Notes: generated from the letters alone by a model not told the origin. DNA of 64,000 bases from an uncultured Bacteroidota bacterium (GCA_903906365.1 CAIVKC010000030.1:1-64000), one strand, 5' to 3'; positions 1 through 8,125 are shown, numbered from the stretch's first letter. Translations and numbers: made by a program.

Positions 1-60
1 AGCCTGCTGGCCGTTTCAATGATCTGTTCCCGGACAGCAGAAATTTCGGTTGAAATCATG
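1..60 (-). CDS. TetR/AcrR-type regulator, N-terminal stub (partial)
   Basis: On the minus strand an ATG at 60 opens a frame that leaves the window after 20 codons. The visible residues, MISTEISAVREQIIETASR, resemble the first helix of TetR-family repressors, which usually reads like REQIIETAxxLF just before the helix-turn-helix. The ligand-binding domain lies outside, so the effector and targets are unknown. The assignment rests on pattern resemblance over a very short stretch, and a chance frame cannot be excluded. Confidence 0.45.
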
Positions 61-654
61 GGTCCGAAATTAAGGCAGCCAGACAAGTTTGTCTGATTTT
101 TTTCTGTAAAACGGAAAATGGGGCAGAGAAAACGGTAAGCCAGCAGCCTGATGTCCCCAATAACCCGGTAAACAAGGTGGCGGTCTCCCTTCATAATCAG
201 TATTGCCTGGCCCGGGCTGCGCAATACGGCCTCCAAAAGCCCCGGATTTTTTTTGGGTAATCCTATGCTGTAAAAACAAATTCTCAGCAAAGGGAAATAT
301 AGGATGCCCTGATGGCTATTTACCCACATGATGTTCGGCTTTCCCAATAGTGTAACGCGGGGAATTTTGCAGTCATCCTGTAAAAGACCTGCTCTTTGAA
401 ATCCAACAGGCCGTGAAGTGCAAGGAAGTAGCACCCAGCGGATTTATGAAGCAAGCCCAGGCGCGTTAAGCAAGGCAGATTAGGGGCTGATTTCCTAGGA
501 TGACCACCTCGGGGCGGCGCCCGCAGGCAGGTAAGCATCCAGGGAGGAAGCCCTAATACTTTCAAAAATTACTTATGCTTGTCCGTGCCCGTGTTAATAG
601 GGTCATTTATTGCTCTCAGGTCAAATGGTATTTGATCTTGTGATGCGCTCGGTC
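61..654. other. Intergenic, no gene recognised
   Basis: Between the TetR-like stub and the 3' end of the relaxase gene. Short frames on both strands have no recognisable family features. If the stub is real, its promoter should lie in the first hundred bases to the right of 60. No clear terminator for the relaxase gene was seen. Confidence 0.5.
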
Positions 655-1845
655 CTAAAGGGAAAGCCCGCGGCTGACGGATAGTCTTTTTTCGCTCTGC
701 CTCAAACCGGCCATGCAGGCGAGTTCCTCCCTGCTGGCCGGGTAGGCGGAATCCGGATCCTTATGTTCGGCACTAACGTGCAAGGGAAGCAGCAGCGGGC
801 TAACCATCGCCGGGCGCTGGCCGGAAGAAACCCTCTCAGGGGAATCGTAGAGGAAGCGTGCGTTGCATACAGTTTTGTTCCGAAAATCTATAAAGACCAG
901 GTCTTCCAACCCTCCCCGGGCATCTGTCACTACCTGGGCGCCGACCTGCTGGTTGCGCAAAGCGACCCTGAAAGCTTCCAGGTCCGAGGGCTTGCCCGCC
1001 ATGGTCCAATCAACCACCGCCCGAATCCTTAATTTATCCGGCTTTAGCGACTGGTGGTAGCCTTCCATAAGAACGTTGAGCCTGGCCAGGGTGGGTTTGC
1101 AGGGGAGCATGGAGGCTTTCACGGGCATACTTTTTCTTTTTCCGTTTTCGTCCAATATGAAATAGTTGAGTCCGCCATGGAGCTGCGTCCTGGATCCGGG
1201 TTTTCCGGGGTCAGCCCGCAAATGGTAGGCTCTGAGCAGGGCATTGAACTGGTCCAGGGAATGGAACCGGTAATGCTTCAGGAGCTGGCTTATAATTCGA
1301 TCCATCGTTTTGAGGGTTTCGTCCCTGCCGTACACGGCCCGGCTTATCCGGTCTGGCTGCACTTTTTCCTTATTGAGGCGGGCTGTTGGAGCGAAGCCCA
1401 GCGAACCGGCTGTATCCAGGGCCGCCTGGCGAATGGTTTTATGTCCCGGACTGAACAGGTTGATCCTGGTACCATCCGTGCGGATCAGCGTGGAGACAAT
1501 ATGGAGATGGGGGTGACCGGCATCCAGATGCCGGTAAATGAGGTAGGGCTGCTCCCCCATCCCGAGCAGTTCCATGAAACGCCGCCCCCCCTGAATCAGG
1601 CGGTCAGGGGCCATCTCAGATCCGGGCGGAAAATTGAGGCTGAGGTGCATTCCGTTTTTAAGGGACGCGCTGTTCAGGCTGCTCAGCTTTTCCAGGAACA
1701 GCAGCTTGTCTGCGGTCTGCAGCATGTGATGGGGTCCCAGGAAATTTTCCGCATGCAGGCATTCGGCCGCCCCCCGGGCTGCTTTTTGCTTGTTGTAATA
1801 GAGGGCCCTGCGATACGGGGCTGCCGGAAATATTCTGGCTACCAT
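655..1845 (-). CDS. Relaxase / mobilization nuclease (MobA/VirD2-like)
   Basis: A 396-residue relaxase expected to nick one strand at an origin of transfer and stay covalently bound to the 5' end. The metal-binding three-histidine motif is visible as HLDAGHPHLHIV near residues 106-117 (H-x-D-x-x-H-P-H-x-H), a hallmark of the relaxase domain, and HLSLNFPPG near 67 matches another conserved block. The tyrosines in ALYYNKQK (about 16-17) are candidates for the catalytic tyrosine. The reading frame begins inside the end of mobC (7-base overlap), so the two are translationally coupled. The C-terminal half is less conserved, as is usual. No frameshift was seen, so the enzyme may be functional. Confidence 0.9.
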   Translation of the reverse strand: MVARIFPAAPYRRALYYNKQKAARGAAECLHAENFLGPHHMLQTADKLLFLEKLSSLNSASLKNGMHLSLNFPPGSEMAPDRLIQGGRRFMELLGMGEQPYLIYRHLDAGHPHLHIVSTLIRTDGTRINLFSPGHKTIRQAALDTAGSLGFAPTARLNKEKVQPDRISRAVYGRDETLKTMDRIISQLLKHYRFHSLDQFNALLRAYHLRADPGKPGSRTQLHGGLNYFILDENGKRKSMPVKASMLPCKPTLARLNVLMEGYHQSLKPDKLRIRAVVDWTMAGKPSDLEAFRVALRNQQVGAQVVTDARGGLEDLVFIDFRNKTVCNARFLYDSPERVSSGQRPAMVSPLLLPLHVSAEHKDPDSAYPASREELACMAGLRQSEKRLSVSRGLSL

Positions 1846-2231
1846 TTTCTGGAAATTTGGATCATCATCTCATAGATCTCCCCCGTCTTTTCCAGGAGCT
1901 CCGCCTGAAGGGATTCTTCCCGTATGACCCAACTGCGGATGGATGCCATATCGCGCAGGGGCTCTAATTGGCTGATTACCCGCTCAAATTGACCGCAAAG
2001 CAGCATAAGCTCCTTTTTCAGGGCCAGCAGCTCCAGGAGGGCCTGGTCAGCGGAGGTATTCCTGTACCTGACAAAAACGGGTTTGCCCAGCAGCACCTGG
2101 CGGCAGTAAGCCGACAGGTGACGGCAGGTGGAAGCCTGCCCATGCTCTCTGATTTGCTGGTGTTCGGTTTCACTCAGCTGGATCACCAGCCTGTGCTGGC
2201 GCGGCTCCCTGTCCTGTTTCATGTAATGCAT
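1839..2231 (-). CDS. mobC: MobC-like relaxosome accessory protein
   Basis: A 130-residue basic protein matching Bacteroidota MobC: an N-terminal ribbon-helix-helix-like part (HRLVIQLSETEHQQIREH) followed by a helical region with the characteristic KKELMLLCGQFERVISQL. In MobC families this protein binds near the nick site, helps melt oriT and recruits the relaxase. It sits immediately upstream of the relaxase and overlaps it by 7 bases, the classic mobCA order. A second in-frame ATG three codons in (2222) is an equally good start. Its DNA target would be expected just upstream, to the right of 2231. Confidence 0.85.
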   Translation of the reverse strand: MHYMKQDREPRQHRLVIQLSETEHQQIREHGQASTCRHLSAYCRQVLLGKPVFVRYRNTSADQALLELLALKKELMLLCGQFERVISQLEPLRDMASIRSWVIREESLQAELLEKTGEIYEMMIQISRKW

Positions 2232-2586
2232 TTTGCCCCTTCCAGGTCTTCCTGGATCACCGTGGGATTCCAGCCTTAAAAATAGGAACCCGCTGGACTT
2301 TATATATCAGCTATACCGATTTAGCGGAGCTTTATCCTCCTGATCATAGGAGCCTTCAATGGGTTTCCAGCGGTTTTCGGATTGTGTCTGTGAGACAGGA
2401 AGGCTGCCATAGTTTACAAAGCAAAGCAGCGGCTGCGCGCAACCAGGGGGTAAGGGGGTATGGATTGTACTGCCGGCATGCAGGCTTTCAGGTGTTTTAG
2501 GGAGTAACAGATGAATTGCCTTCCACCACCAGGACCGGGTTTTGGCAGGCCAGGGTTTGCCGGCAGCGGGCCGGACAAGGGAAAAA
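2232..2586. other. Non-coding region upstream of mobC, candidate oriT zone
   Basis: No gene is recognised here. The region holds short inverted repeats of the kind found at transfer origins: CTCCT/AGGAG around 2335-2351, TGTCT-gtg-AGACA at 2385-2397, and GCAGC-g-GCTGC near 2435. Position just upstream of mobC and the relaxase is where oriT normally lies in mobilizable elements. No nick site can be named from sequence alone, so this is an inference from location. Confidence 0.3.
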
Positions 2587-2810
2587 GGAAGGCATAACCT
2601 TATGGGTAAGGGTAGTTCGGTGGCTCGGGGTTATGGCTGACTGGTCATGGTTATGCCTTCCGGTTCTCATGGTGATTGGATGGTTTTTTTCAAGGGATCA
2701 GCTGGATTTTGGTTTGGTTTTCCGGGGTAATTGGATAGTTCTTTTCATAGGACTGGATCATGGCTTTTTTTAGCTACGGCGCATTGTTGTAGCGCGCCAA
2801 AATGGATGAA
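2587..2810. repeat. Long tandem repeat, copy A
   Basis: First of three consecutive units with a period of 223-224 bases. It begins with GGAAGGCATAACC, whose exact reverse complement GGTTATGCCTTCC recurs at 2649-2661, so the first 75 bases can fold into a hairpin with a 13-base-pair stem. The remainder contains two diverged copies of a GGTgATTGGATgGTT-type segment. Copy B is about 95 percent identical by eye. Open frames across it are repeated along with the DNA and show no coding signature. Confidence 0.9.
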
Positions 2811-3033
2811 GGAAGGCATAACCTTAGGGGTAAGGGTAGTTTGGTGGTTTGGGGTTATGGCTGACTGGTCATGGTTATGCCTTCCGGTTCTCATGGTGAT
2901 TGGATGGTTTTTTTCAAGGGATCAGCTGGATTTTGGTTTGGTTTTCCAGGGTAATTGGATAGTTCTTTTCATAGGACAGGATCATGGCTTTTTCAGCTAC
3001 GGTGTATTGTTGTAGCGCGTCAAAATGGATGAA
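2811..3033. repeat. Long tandem repeat, copy B
   Basis: Second unit, nearly identical to copy A, with the same perfect 13-base inverted arms at 2811-2823 and 2873-2885 and the same CGGTTCTCATGG block after the right arm. Differences from copy A are scattered single substitutions and one small deletion in a T run, which suggests a fairly recent duplication. Confidence 0.9.
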
Positions 3034-3160
3034 GGAAGGCTTAACCGTTTTTACAGGGTTGGTTCGGTAGCTGGGGGTCAGAGCCGCCTGGTGTTGGTTT
3101 TGCATTCCGGTTCTCATGGTAATTGGATGGTTTTTGAGTGGATTGGATTTGTATTCTTTC
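3034..3160. repeat. Long tandem repeat, copy C (diverged and partial)
   Basis: Third unit, in register with A and B but strongly diverged. Arms GGAAGGCTTAACC (3034-3046) and GGTTTTGCATTCC (3096-3108) still pair at 10 of 13 positions, and the block CGGTTCTCATGGT followed by ATTGGATGGTTTTT is retained. Similarity fades after about 3150. It is probably the oldest unit of the array. Confidence 0.75.
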
Positions 3161-3360
3161 TGGGTTCAAAGCTCGTTCACGGAAGGGGACAAAAAAATAG
3201 AACCAGTTGTTTACTTGCTGTCGAATGGGAGGGAAGGTTGCTGTCGCCGGCCAACTACAAGGCAGGACCTGCCTCCGCCAGGGGTAGACCAATGGTATGG
3301 CTGTATTACTGCATCAGCCGCCATCCATAAAGTTCCCTTTTGCCCAAATGGGCAATGGCC

Positions 3361-3396
3361 AAAAAAGAAACCCCGCCGGTCAGCGGCGGGGTTTTC
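3361..3396 (-). terminator. Intrinsic terminator of the NTF2-like lipoprotein gene
   Basis: CCCCGCC (3371-3377) and GGCGGGG (3385-3391) form a GC-only stem with a 7-base loop. Read on the minus strand the stem is followed by TTTCTTTTTT, the expected uridine tract. It lies just past the stop of the minus-strand gene ending at 3415. Confidence 0.85.
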
Positions 3397-3414
3397 AATC
3401 AATAATCCTACAGC

Positions 3415-3960
3415 CTATTTTTTTGCCTCCGGAAAAAATCTTTGTTTCTCATCGATTTGCAGAATCTTGCCTTCTTTTACCAGGACATCATCGGTATAAT
3501 AGGCCGAGTCGGTCTTCCCTTTCAGGTCGGTCCATTTTTGGGTATACCAGACCGTTACCCAGGTATCCTTCTTTTCCGGATAATAAGTGGTGATCCAGGT
3601 ATCAGGTTCTGCGGTGATGCTGCCAAAGGTCGCGCGCATCTTGGTGAAAACGGCGCCAAGTGAATCCCTGGTTAGTTTCAGGTGAATCCTGTCTGCGATG
3701 AATTCTGCGGTATCGGCCATATAGGCCATTGAGCCTTTGACATCCCCGTCACAATATTTTTTCAGGCAATTGAGCACGATTACCGCGTTCTTTTCGTCTC
3801 CGGGCTGCCAGTTCAGCGTGTATTTGGCGCTGTAGGGGTAACTCAGTGTTTCCTTGGCGGCCGTGGCCGTACTGTCGGTTTTTGATTCCGCAGGCTTTGA
3901 TTCGTTGGTACAGCTGAAAAGCGCCAACGAACAAAATAATAATAGCATGGCTTGTTTCAT
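3415..3960 (-). CDS. Putative lipoprotein with NTF2/SnoaL-like domain
   Basis: A 181-residue exported protein. Residues 1-17 form a lipoprotein signal (MKQAMLLLFCSLALFSC) with the lipidated cysteine at 17, then a low-complexity S/T/A/K linker to about 40. The rest has the alternating hydrophobic pattern of small NTF2-fold proteins (KKYCDGDVKGSMAYMAD, then WTDLKGKTDSAYYTDDVLV and EGKILQIDEKQRF), where a conical barrel binds a small ligand or performs simple catalysis. The substrate is unknown. The gene stands alone and ends at a strong terminator. Lipoprotein status is firm; the fold is a moderate inference. Confidence 0.75.
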   Translation of the reverse strand: MKQAMLLLFCSLALFSCTNESKPAESKTDSTATAAKETLSYPYSAKYTLNWQPGDEKNAVIVLNCLKKYCDGDVKGSMAYMADTAEFIADRIHLKLTRDSLGAVFTKMRATFGSITAEPDTWITTYYPEKKDTWVTVWYTQKWTDLKGKTDSAYYTDDVLVKEGKILQIDEKQRFFPEAKK

Positions 3961-4783
3961 ATGTTTTTTGATTTTTTGGTGGAGAAATTGAAGCGGGAAT
4001 GGACCTAAATAAGGGTGCGGAAAACAGGGGACAGATTAAAACACAGTCTAAACCGACAGGGTTCCCTTATAGCAACCGGCTGGCCCTTTAAATATATGAA
4101 AAAATAACAATAATTATCATTTGTACCCGGTCGCTCCTCCTGTTGGCTTAAAAAAACAGGGCGATCGGTCAGGTGGATTTTGAAGGCCAATGAAAGGGGT
4201 ATATTACTTGCAGACCCATGCCGGCAGGGATGGGCAGGACTTAAGCCAAACCAAGCCGGTGTTGGACTTGGGACAATAAATCCCACAATCCGGACAATTA
4301 TACAGCCGCTTGGTCCTGTAACGCATTAAGCGCTTTTCCGATATGTTTAGATTACAGCAGTTCCTAATTGTTCCAATATTTTTTGACCGGTCGGTGACAT
4401 GACCGCCCCCCGGGCAGGAGGCTGTGGGTAACGGCACCCGAACAGGATACGAACACTTCCCTTGGGGTTTTTTGCTGCCCACTTTTCAGGGAGCCTACCC
4501 AAAAAACACAGGGCTCAACACTGTTGCATATGGAAAAAATACAAAGAATTCAGTCAATGCCTTCGCTGATTGTTCTGCCTGCCACCTTCTTATATGATTT
4601 CACCCCGAAATCAAGGCCCTCCGTCAAGACGCCCGTTTGGGTAAAGAGGCCCTCCCGTCAGGGAAAACCCGGCAGCAGGGGTTCCGGAAAGCTGGACCAT
4701 TGATTTTGGCCAGGCGCTGTCCAGCCTGTTTCAGACAGGATCCCCTATGTCCGGCGCCGGATTCGGATAGGAAGCATCGCCAT
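3961..4783. other. Long non-coding interval
   Basis: No convincing gene. Short minus-strand frames, one of them cysteine-rich, overlap each other and lack a family pattern. The right half leads into the regulatory region of the Fe-S membrane protein gene. A hairpin pairing CCTA and TCCG with CGGA and TAGG is visible at about 4744-4771, immediately left of the riboswitch-like core. Confidence 0.5.
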
Positions 4784-4846
4784 CCCGCGACTGTAAGTGC
4801 ATTACTGCCGGCTTATGCTTTTGTTACAACCATGATCAGGATCATG
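4784..4846 (+). promoter_or_regulatory. Regulatory region: FNR/CRP-like palindrome and cobalamin-riboswitch-like core
   Basis: Two motifs lie upstream of the Fe-S membrane protein gene. At 4784-4797 CCCGCGACTGTAAG matches the conserved CCCGCnACUGUnA core of cobalamin riboswitches. At 4831-4846 CATGATC-ag-GATCATG is a perfect 7-base dyad whose centre reads ATGATnnnnATCAT, close to the FNR-family consensus TTGATnnnnATCAA. The same stretch also reads TCAGGATcATGC, reminiscent of a B12 box. The usual GGGAA/GGTG block and the P6 elements of a full cobalamin riboswitch were not found. An FNR-type site is the simpler reading, given an Fe-S redox protein downstream. Confidence 0.4.
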
Positions 4847-4897
4847 CAACGGTGTAAGGCCTTTTTTTAGATTGCAGATCCTTTAGAAAGCATCGGC

Positions 4898-5968
4898 ATG
4901 GATAAGGCATTAACATCATCCCGTACAAAAAAAGGGGGTATATTCCCTCCGGGCCTGTTTTCCATCTGGGCCATGCTGCAGGCGGTGGTCTGGCTGATTG
5001 GCCTGAGCATTTTTGCCTCCCTGATCTTTATTCCTTCCACCGGTCTGCTGGTTTTCTGGAACATGCTTATCCCGGTCGCCCCTGCCCTGCTGGTCCTGGG
5101 AACCGGCATATGGCGCAACATCTGTCCGCTGGCAACCACCACCCTATTGCCCAGGCACTGGCATGTTTCACGGCGCAAAAAAATGTCCGTCGCCCTGCAG
5201 GGCAGGCTGCAGCTGGCCGCCGTCCTGGCGCTTTTTGGGATAGTGCCCCTGCGGCACATCCTTTTCAATAGGAGCGGTCCGTCCACAGCCCTGTTGCTAT
5301 CCGTGCTGGCTTCAACCGGTTTTGTGATGGGGATTTTCTTCGATTGGAAAAGCGGCTGGTGCTCCTCCCTTTGCCCGGTGCACCCGGTGGAGAAACTATA
5401 TGGCGGCAATCCGGTGTATTCCTTTGCCAACGCCCATTGCACCCAGTGCGTCAACTGCTCGATCCCCTGCCCCGACTCCACCCCCAATTTTCGCCCGGCC
5501 ATGGCAGCCAGGAACTATTCCCAACGCCTGGCCGGCTGGCTGATCACCGGCGGCCTGCCCGGCTTCATCTGGGGATGGTTCCATGTCAGCGACCAGCCCG
5601 GCCGCAGCGGCCGGGCCGATCTGCTGCAGGCTTATGCCATGCCCCTGGCCGGATTGTTGGTGACCCTTTGCCTGTATATGCTGTTGAAAACGGTGGTTCA
5701 CAAAACCCATGAACGGCAGCTGAGCGGTATTTTTGCCGCTTCCGGAGTTTCCTGTTACTACTGGTACCGCATACCGGCCCTGCTCGGGTTCGGTCCCTAT
5801 AGCGGCGATGGCCTTCTGATCAGCCTGAGGGATGTCATCCCGTCCTGGTCGGCTACCGCGCTGGCCCTTTGTACCACCCTTTTCTTTTTTTGGTGGCTGC
5901 TGGTGAGAAAGCCCAGCCAGAAAAGCTGGGTCATCCGTCCGCCGTACGCACCGCGGACGACGCAATAA
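4898..5968 (+). CDS. Polytopic membrane protein with ferredoxin-type [4Fe-4S] motif (NosR/NapH-like)
   Basis: A 356-residue inner-membrane protein with about six to eight hydrophobic segments and two sets of cysteines. C155 and C159 lie in CSSLCPVHPVEKLYG, similar to the CxxxCP motifs of NapH and NosR. C181, C184, C187 and C191 form CTQCVNCSIPCP, a canonical [4Fe-4S] binding loop. C76 (RNICPL) near the first segments may be a further ligand. Family members pass electrons between the quinone pool and periplasmic reductases or maturation factors; the partner here is unknown, and no reductase is next to it. The palindrome 50 bases upstream would suit control by oxygen or nitric oxide. Confidence 0.75.
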   Translation: MDKALTSSRTKKGGIFPPGLFSIWAMLQAVVWLIGLSIFASLIFIPSTGLLVFWNMLIPVAPALLVLGTGIWRNICPLATTTLLPRHWHVSRRKKMSVALQGRLQLAAVLALFGIVPLRHILFNRSGPSTALLLSVLASTGFVMGIFFDWKSGWCSSLCPVHPVEKLYGGNPVYSFANAHCTQCVNCSIPCPDSTPNFRPAMAARNYSQRLAGWLITGGLPGFIWGWFHVSDQPGRSGRADLLQAYAMPLAGLLVTLCLYMLLKTVVHKTHERQLSGIFAASGVSCYYWYRIPALLGFGPYSGDGLLISLRDVIPSWSATALALCTTLFFFWWLLVRKPSQKSWVIRPPYAPRTTQ

Positions 5969-6191
5969 GGCGGGCCTGCGGTATCTTCCGGGCCTGGTTA
6001 GAACTTTAATCCCCGACAGCTGTTTAAACACCTGCCAGACTTCGTGGGTCAGCTTCCCTTTCCTGATATCCGGGCTATGGGGCAGCTGTTGTAAATAATA
6101 AGTTCTGTCAAAGGGGCAATACGGCAAGGATTCTTTAATATTGGAACGTGTATCCTTAAGAGTGATCCTAATACAAGCTAAAAACTGCAGT

Positions 6192-6386
6192 ATGAAAAAT
6201 ATGGAACGTTTTATGGAGTTCTTCGTCTGGGCCGTATCCCTGATCGGCATTTTTTACCTGGTGGATTATTCCTTTGGCCTGATGAGCCGCCGGTCAACCA
6301 TTTCTAATCTGGGAGGCCTTCTCCTGCTTATAACAGTCTCTTTCTTTGTAACTTTTTTTATCATCAACAAAATAAGAAGAAAATGA
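6192..6386 (+). CDS. Small membrane protein, coupled to SPFH lipoprotein
   Basis: A 64-residue protein starting at the ATG at 6192 (MKNMERFMEFF); a longer frame from 6141 is possible but adds a leader without features. It has two hydrophobic segments (FVWAVSLIGIFYLVDY and LLLLITVSFFVTFFII) and a basic tail KIRRK, so both ends probably face the cytoplasm. Its stop overlaps the start of the SPFH gene in ATGA, indicating translational coupling. No known family is recognised. It may be a membrane partner of the SPFH protein. Confidence 0.65.
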   Translation: MKNMERFMEFFVWAVSLIGIFYLVDYSFGLMSRRSTISNLGGLLLLITVSFFVTFFIINKIRRK

Positions 6387-7252
6387 AAAATCTGATCATA
6401 ACCGGTGTGGCAGGATTCCTGCTGCTTGTTTTTTTATTTGCTGGATGCGAAAGGGTGAACCCGACGGAAGTTGGATTCAAGATCAGCAATTCCGGTGATT
6501 ACCGCGGCGTGGACAGCCTGCCGGTGGTGACGGGCTGGAATTTTGTTATGCCCTTTTTTACCTATATCGTTAAGCTGCCAACCACCCAGCAACATGTGGT
6601 ATGGAGTGCCGATGACAAGGAAGGAAGCAGTGAAAACCAGGAAATCACCGTGTCCTGCCTGGGCGGCGCTGGTTTCAAAATGGATGTGGGGATGAACTAC
6701 CGGGTAGATCCCAACAAGGCTTCCAAGATCTATCTGAAATACCGGACTTCCAACCTGGAGCGCATTACGGCCACCTACCTGCGTAATGTGGTCCGCGGGG
6801 CCATGCAGGATTTGAGCGGAACCATGACGGTGGATTCGGTGCTGAACAACCTGCCTTATTATGAACATACCGTAGCCAATAACCTCACTGAAAGGCTGGC
6901 CAAGGAAGGTTTTATCATCGATAATTTCAATATCACCAAGCAGCCGATTCCTTCAGACTCCAATCTGGCCGCTTCAATCAACGCGAAAATAAAAGCCAAA
7001 CAGGATGCAGAAACCTCCAAAATGCAGTTGCAGCAGTCCATCGCCGAGGCCAATAAACTGGTGGCCACTGCAAGGGGGGACAGTGCCTCCAAGGTCATCA
7101 ATGCACTGGCCGATGCTGCTGTGATCAAGTTAAAAACGCAGTCGCTGACGGCTTCGCCACAGTATATAGAGCTTGTCAAGGCCGAAAAATGGAATGGGGT
7201 CCTGCCTGTCTATTTTGGGGGTAATCCAAACATGCTGTTTTCCATCAAATAA
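6383..7252 (+). CDS. SPFH/Band 7 (prohibitin-like) lipoprotein
   Basis: A 289-residue protein with a lipoprotein signal (cysteine 22 in LFAGC), then an SPFH domain (NPTEVGFKIS, later VDPNKASKIYLKYRTSNLE and TATYLRNVVRGAMQDLSG) and a long alanine-, lysine- and glutamine-rich helix at about 195-250 typical of the oligomerising coiled coil in prohibitins and flotillins. SPFH proteins form large membrane-attached cages that organise proteases or membrane domains. An acylated, outward-facing form is unusual compared with transmembrane HflK and HflC. A paralogue with the same C-x(4)-P-x-EVGFKI start lies at 40578-41432 in this window. Confidence 0.8.
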   Translation: MKNLIITGVAGFLLLVFLFAGCERVNPTEVGFKISNSGDYRGVDSLPVVTGWNFVMPFFTYIVKLPTTQQHVVWSADDKEGSSENQEITVSCLGGAGFKMDVGMNYRVDPNKASKIYLKYRTSNLERITATYLRNVVRGAMQDLSGTMTVDSVLNNLPYYEHTVANNLTERLAKEGFIIDNFNITKQPIPSDSNLAASINAKIKAKQDAETSKMQLQQSIAEANKLVATARGDSASKVINALADAAVIKLKTQSLTASPQYIELVKAEKWNGVLPVYFGGNPNMLFSIK

Positions 7253-7261
7253 AACCGCCCG

Positions 7262-8125
7262 ATGGACTTTGGCATGATATCCTACGAAGCCCTGCAGGAG
7301 GGCTCCTTTCATCTGCCCGCGCCACCCACGGGGGTGCTGTCGGGCAGGAAGAACCAATGGCCCAGGGTAAGGGTCGGATTGCCCACCTGGGGCAAAAAAC
7401 AATGGGTGGGTAATCTTTTTCCTGCCGGTACCAGGCAGGAGGCTTTCCTGGGGGAATACGTCAGGCATTTTGATGCCGTGGAACTCAACGCCACCCATTA
7501 CAAGATCTACGATGAAGGCTCCATTACCCGCTGGGCGGACAAGGCAGGGGAGCATGATTTCATGTTTTGCCCGAAATTTCCGGCGGCTATCTCCCATTAC
7601 AGCGGCTTTGAGCGGACGGAAGCGCTCACCGACGCCTTCCTGCGGGGCATCAGCGCATTCGGGGACCGGCTGGGTCCCCTGCTGTTGCAGCTCAGTGAAC
7701 GGTACAGTCCGCTGCAGCAGGAAAAGCTCTTTAATTACCTGGCATCACTGCCCCGTGACCTGCCGGTATTCCTGGAATTGCGACATCCCCATTGGTTTGA
7801 CGGTTCCCCGGCGGCCAGGCAGCTGCCAGCCAGACTGCAGACACTCCTGAAAGGACTGGTGATTACTGATACCCCAGGCAGGCGGGACCTGGTGCATATG
7901 CAGCTCACCCTGCCCAGGGCCTATGTACGTTTCGTTTGCCAGGGGGATGAGCCCCTGGACCGCTTCCGCATCAGCCAATGGCAACAAACCCTCAGTCGAT
8001 GGTTTGACCAGGGTCTGGAGGATTGCCATTTTTTTCTGCATATCCACCAGGAAAAGAGCGTTCCGGATTTTGCCCGTTATGTGCAGGAGGTATTTGCCCC
8101 CTGGAGCCCTCCGCCATCCAAGTGA
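7262..8125 (+). CDS. DUF72 family protein (YecE-like)
   Basis: A 287-residue cytoplasmic protein of the DUF72 family, a TIM-barrel group of unknown function. Visible family features are VGLPTWGKKQWVG near the start, HFDAVELNATHYKIY, FMFCPKFPAAISH, LGPLLLQLSERYSP, LPVFLELRHPHWF, and the late block YVRFVCQG...LDRF followed by FFLHIHQEKSVPDFA. Length is normal for the family. It starts 9 bases after the SPFH stop and is likely to be cotranscribed with it, although no functional link is known. Confidence 0.9.
   Translation: MDFGMISYEALQEGSFHLPAPPTGVLSGRKNQWPRVRVGLPTWGKKQWVGNLFPAGTRQEAFLGEYVRHFDAVELNATHYKIYDEGSITRWADKAGEHDFMFCPKFPAAISHYSGFERTEALTDAFLRGISAFGDRLGPLLLQLSERYSPLQQEKLFNYLASLPRDLPVFLELRHPHWFDGSPAARQLPARLQTLLKGLVITDTPGRRDLVHMQLTLPRAYVRFVCQGDEPLDRFRISQWQQTLSRWFDQGLEDCHFFLHIHQEKSVPDFARYVQEVFAPWSPPPSK

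Noticed and set aside
1054-1875. Plus-strand frame of 273 codons opposite the relaxase
   Set aside because: It is a shadow of the relaxase, which has clear catalytic motifs and is coupled to mobC.
2516-3015. Two similar frames that look like duplicated small tryptophan-rich membrane proteins
   Set aside because: They follow from the 223-bp tandem DNA repeat; identity is as high in non-coding positions, starts differ, and the third copy breaks the frame.
2587-3160. CRISPR array
   Set aside because: Units are 223 bases and contiguous, with no repeat-spacer pattern, and no cas gene is present.
4204-4482. Cysteine-rich minus-strand frame resembling a zinc-binding protein
   Set aside because: It overlaps another frame in the same DNA, the cysteine spacing is irregular and there is no family pattern.
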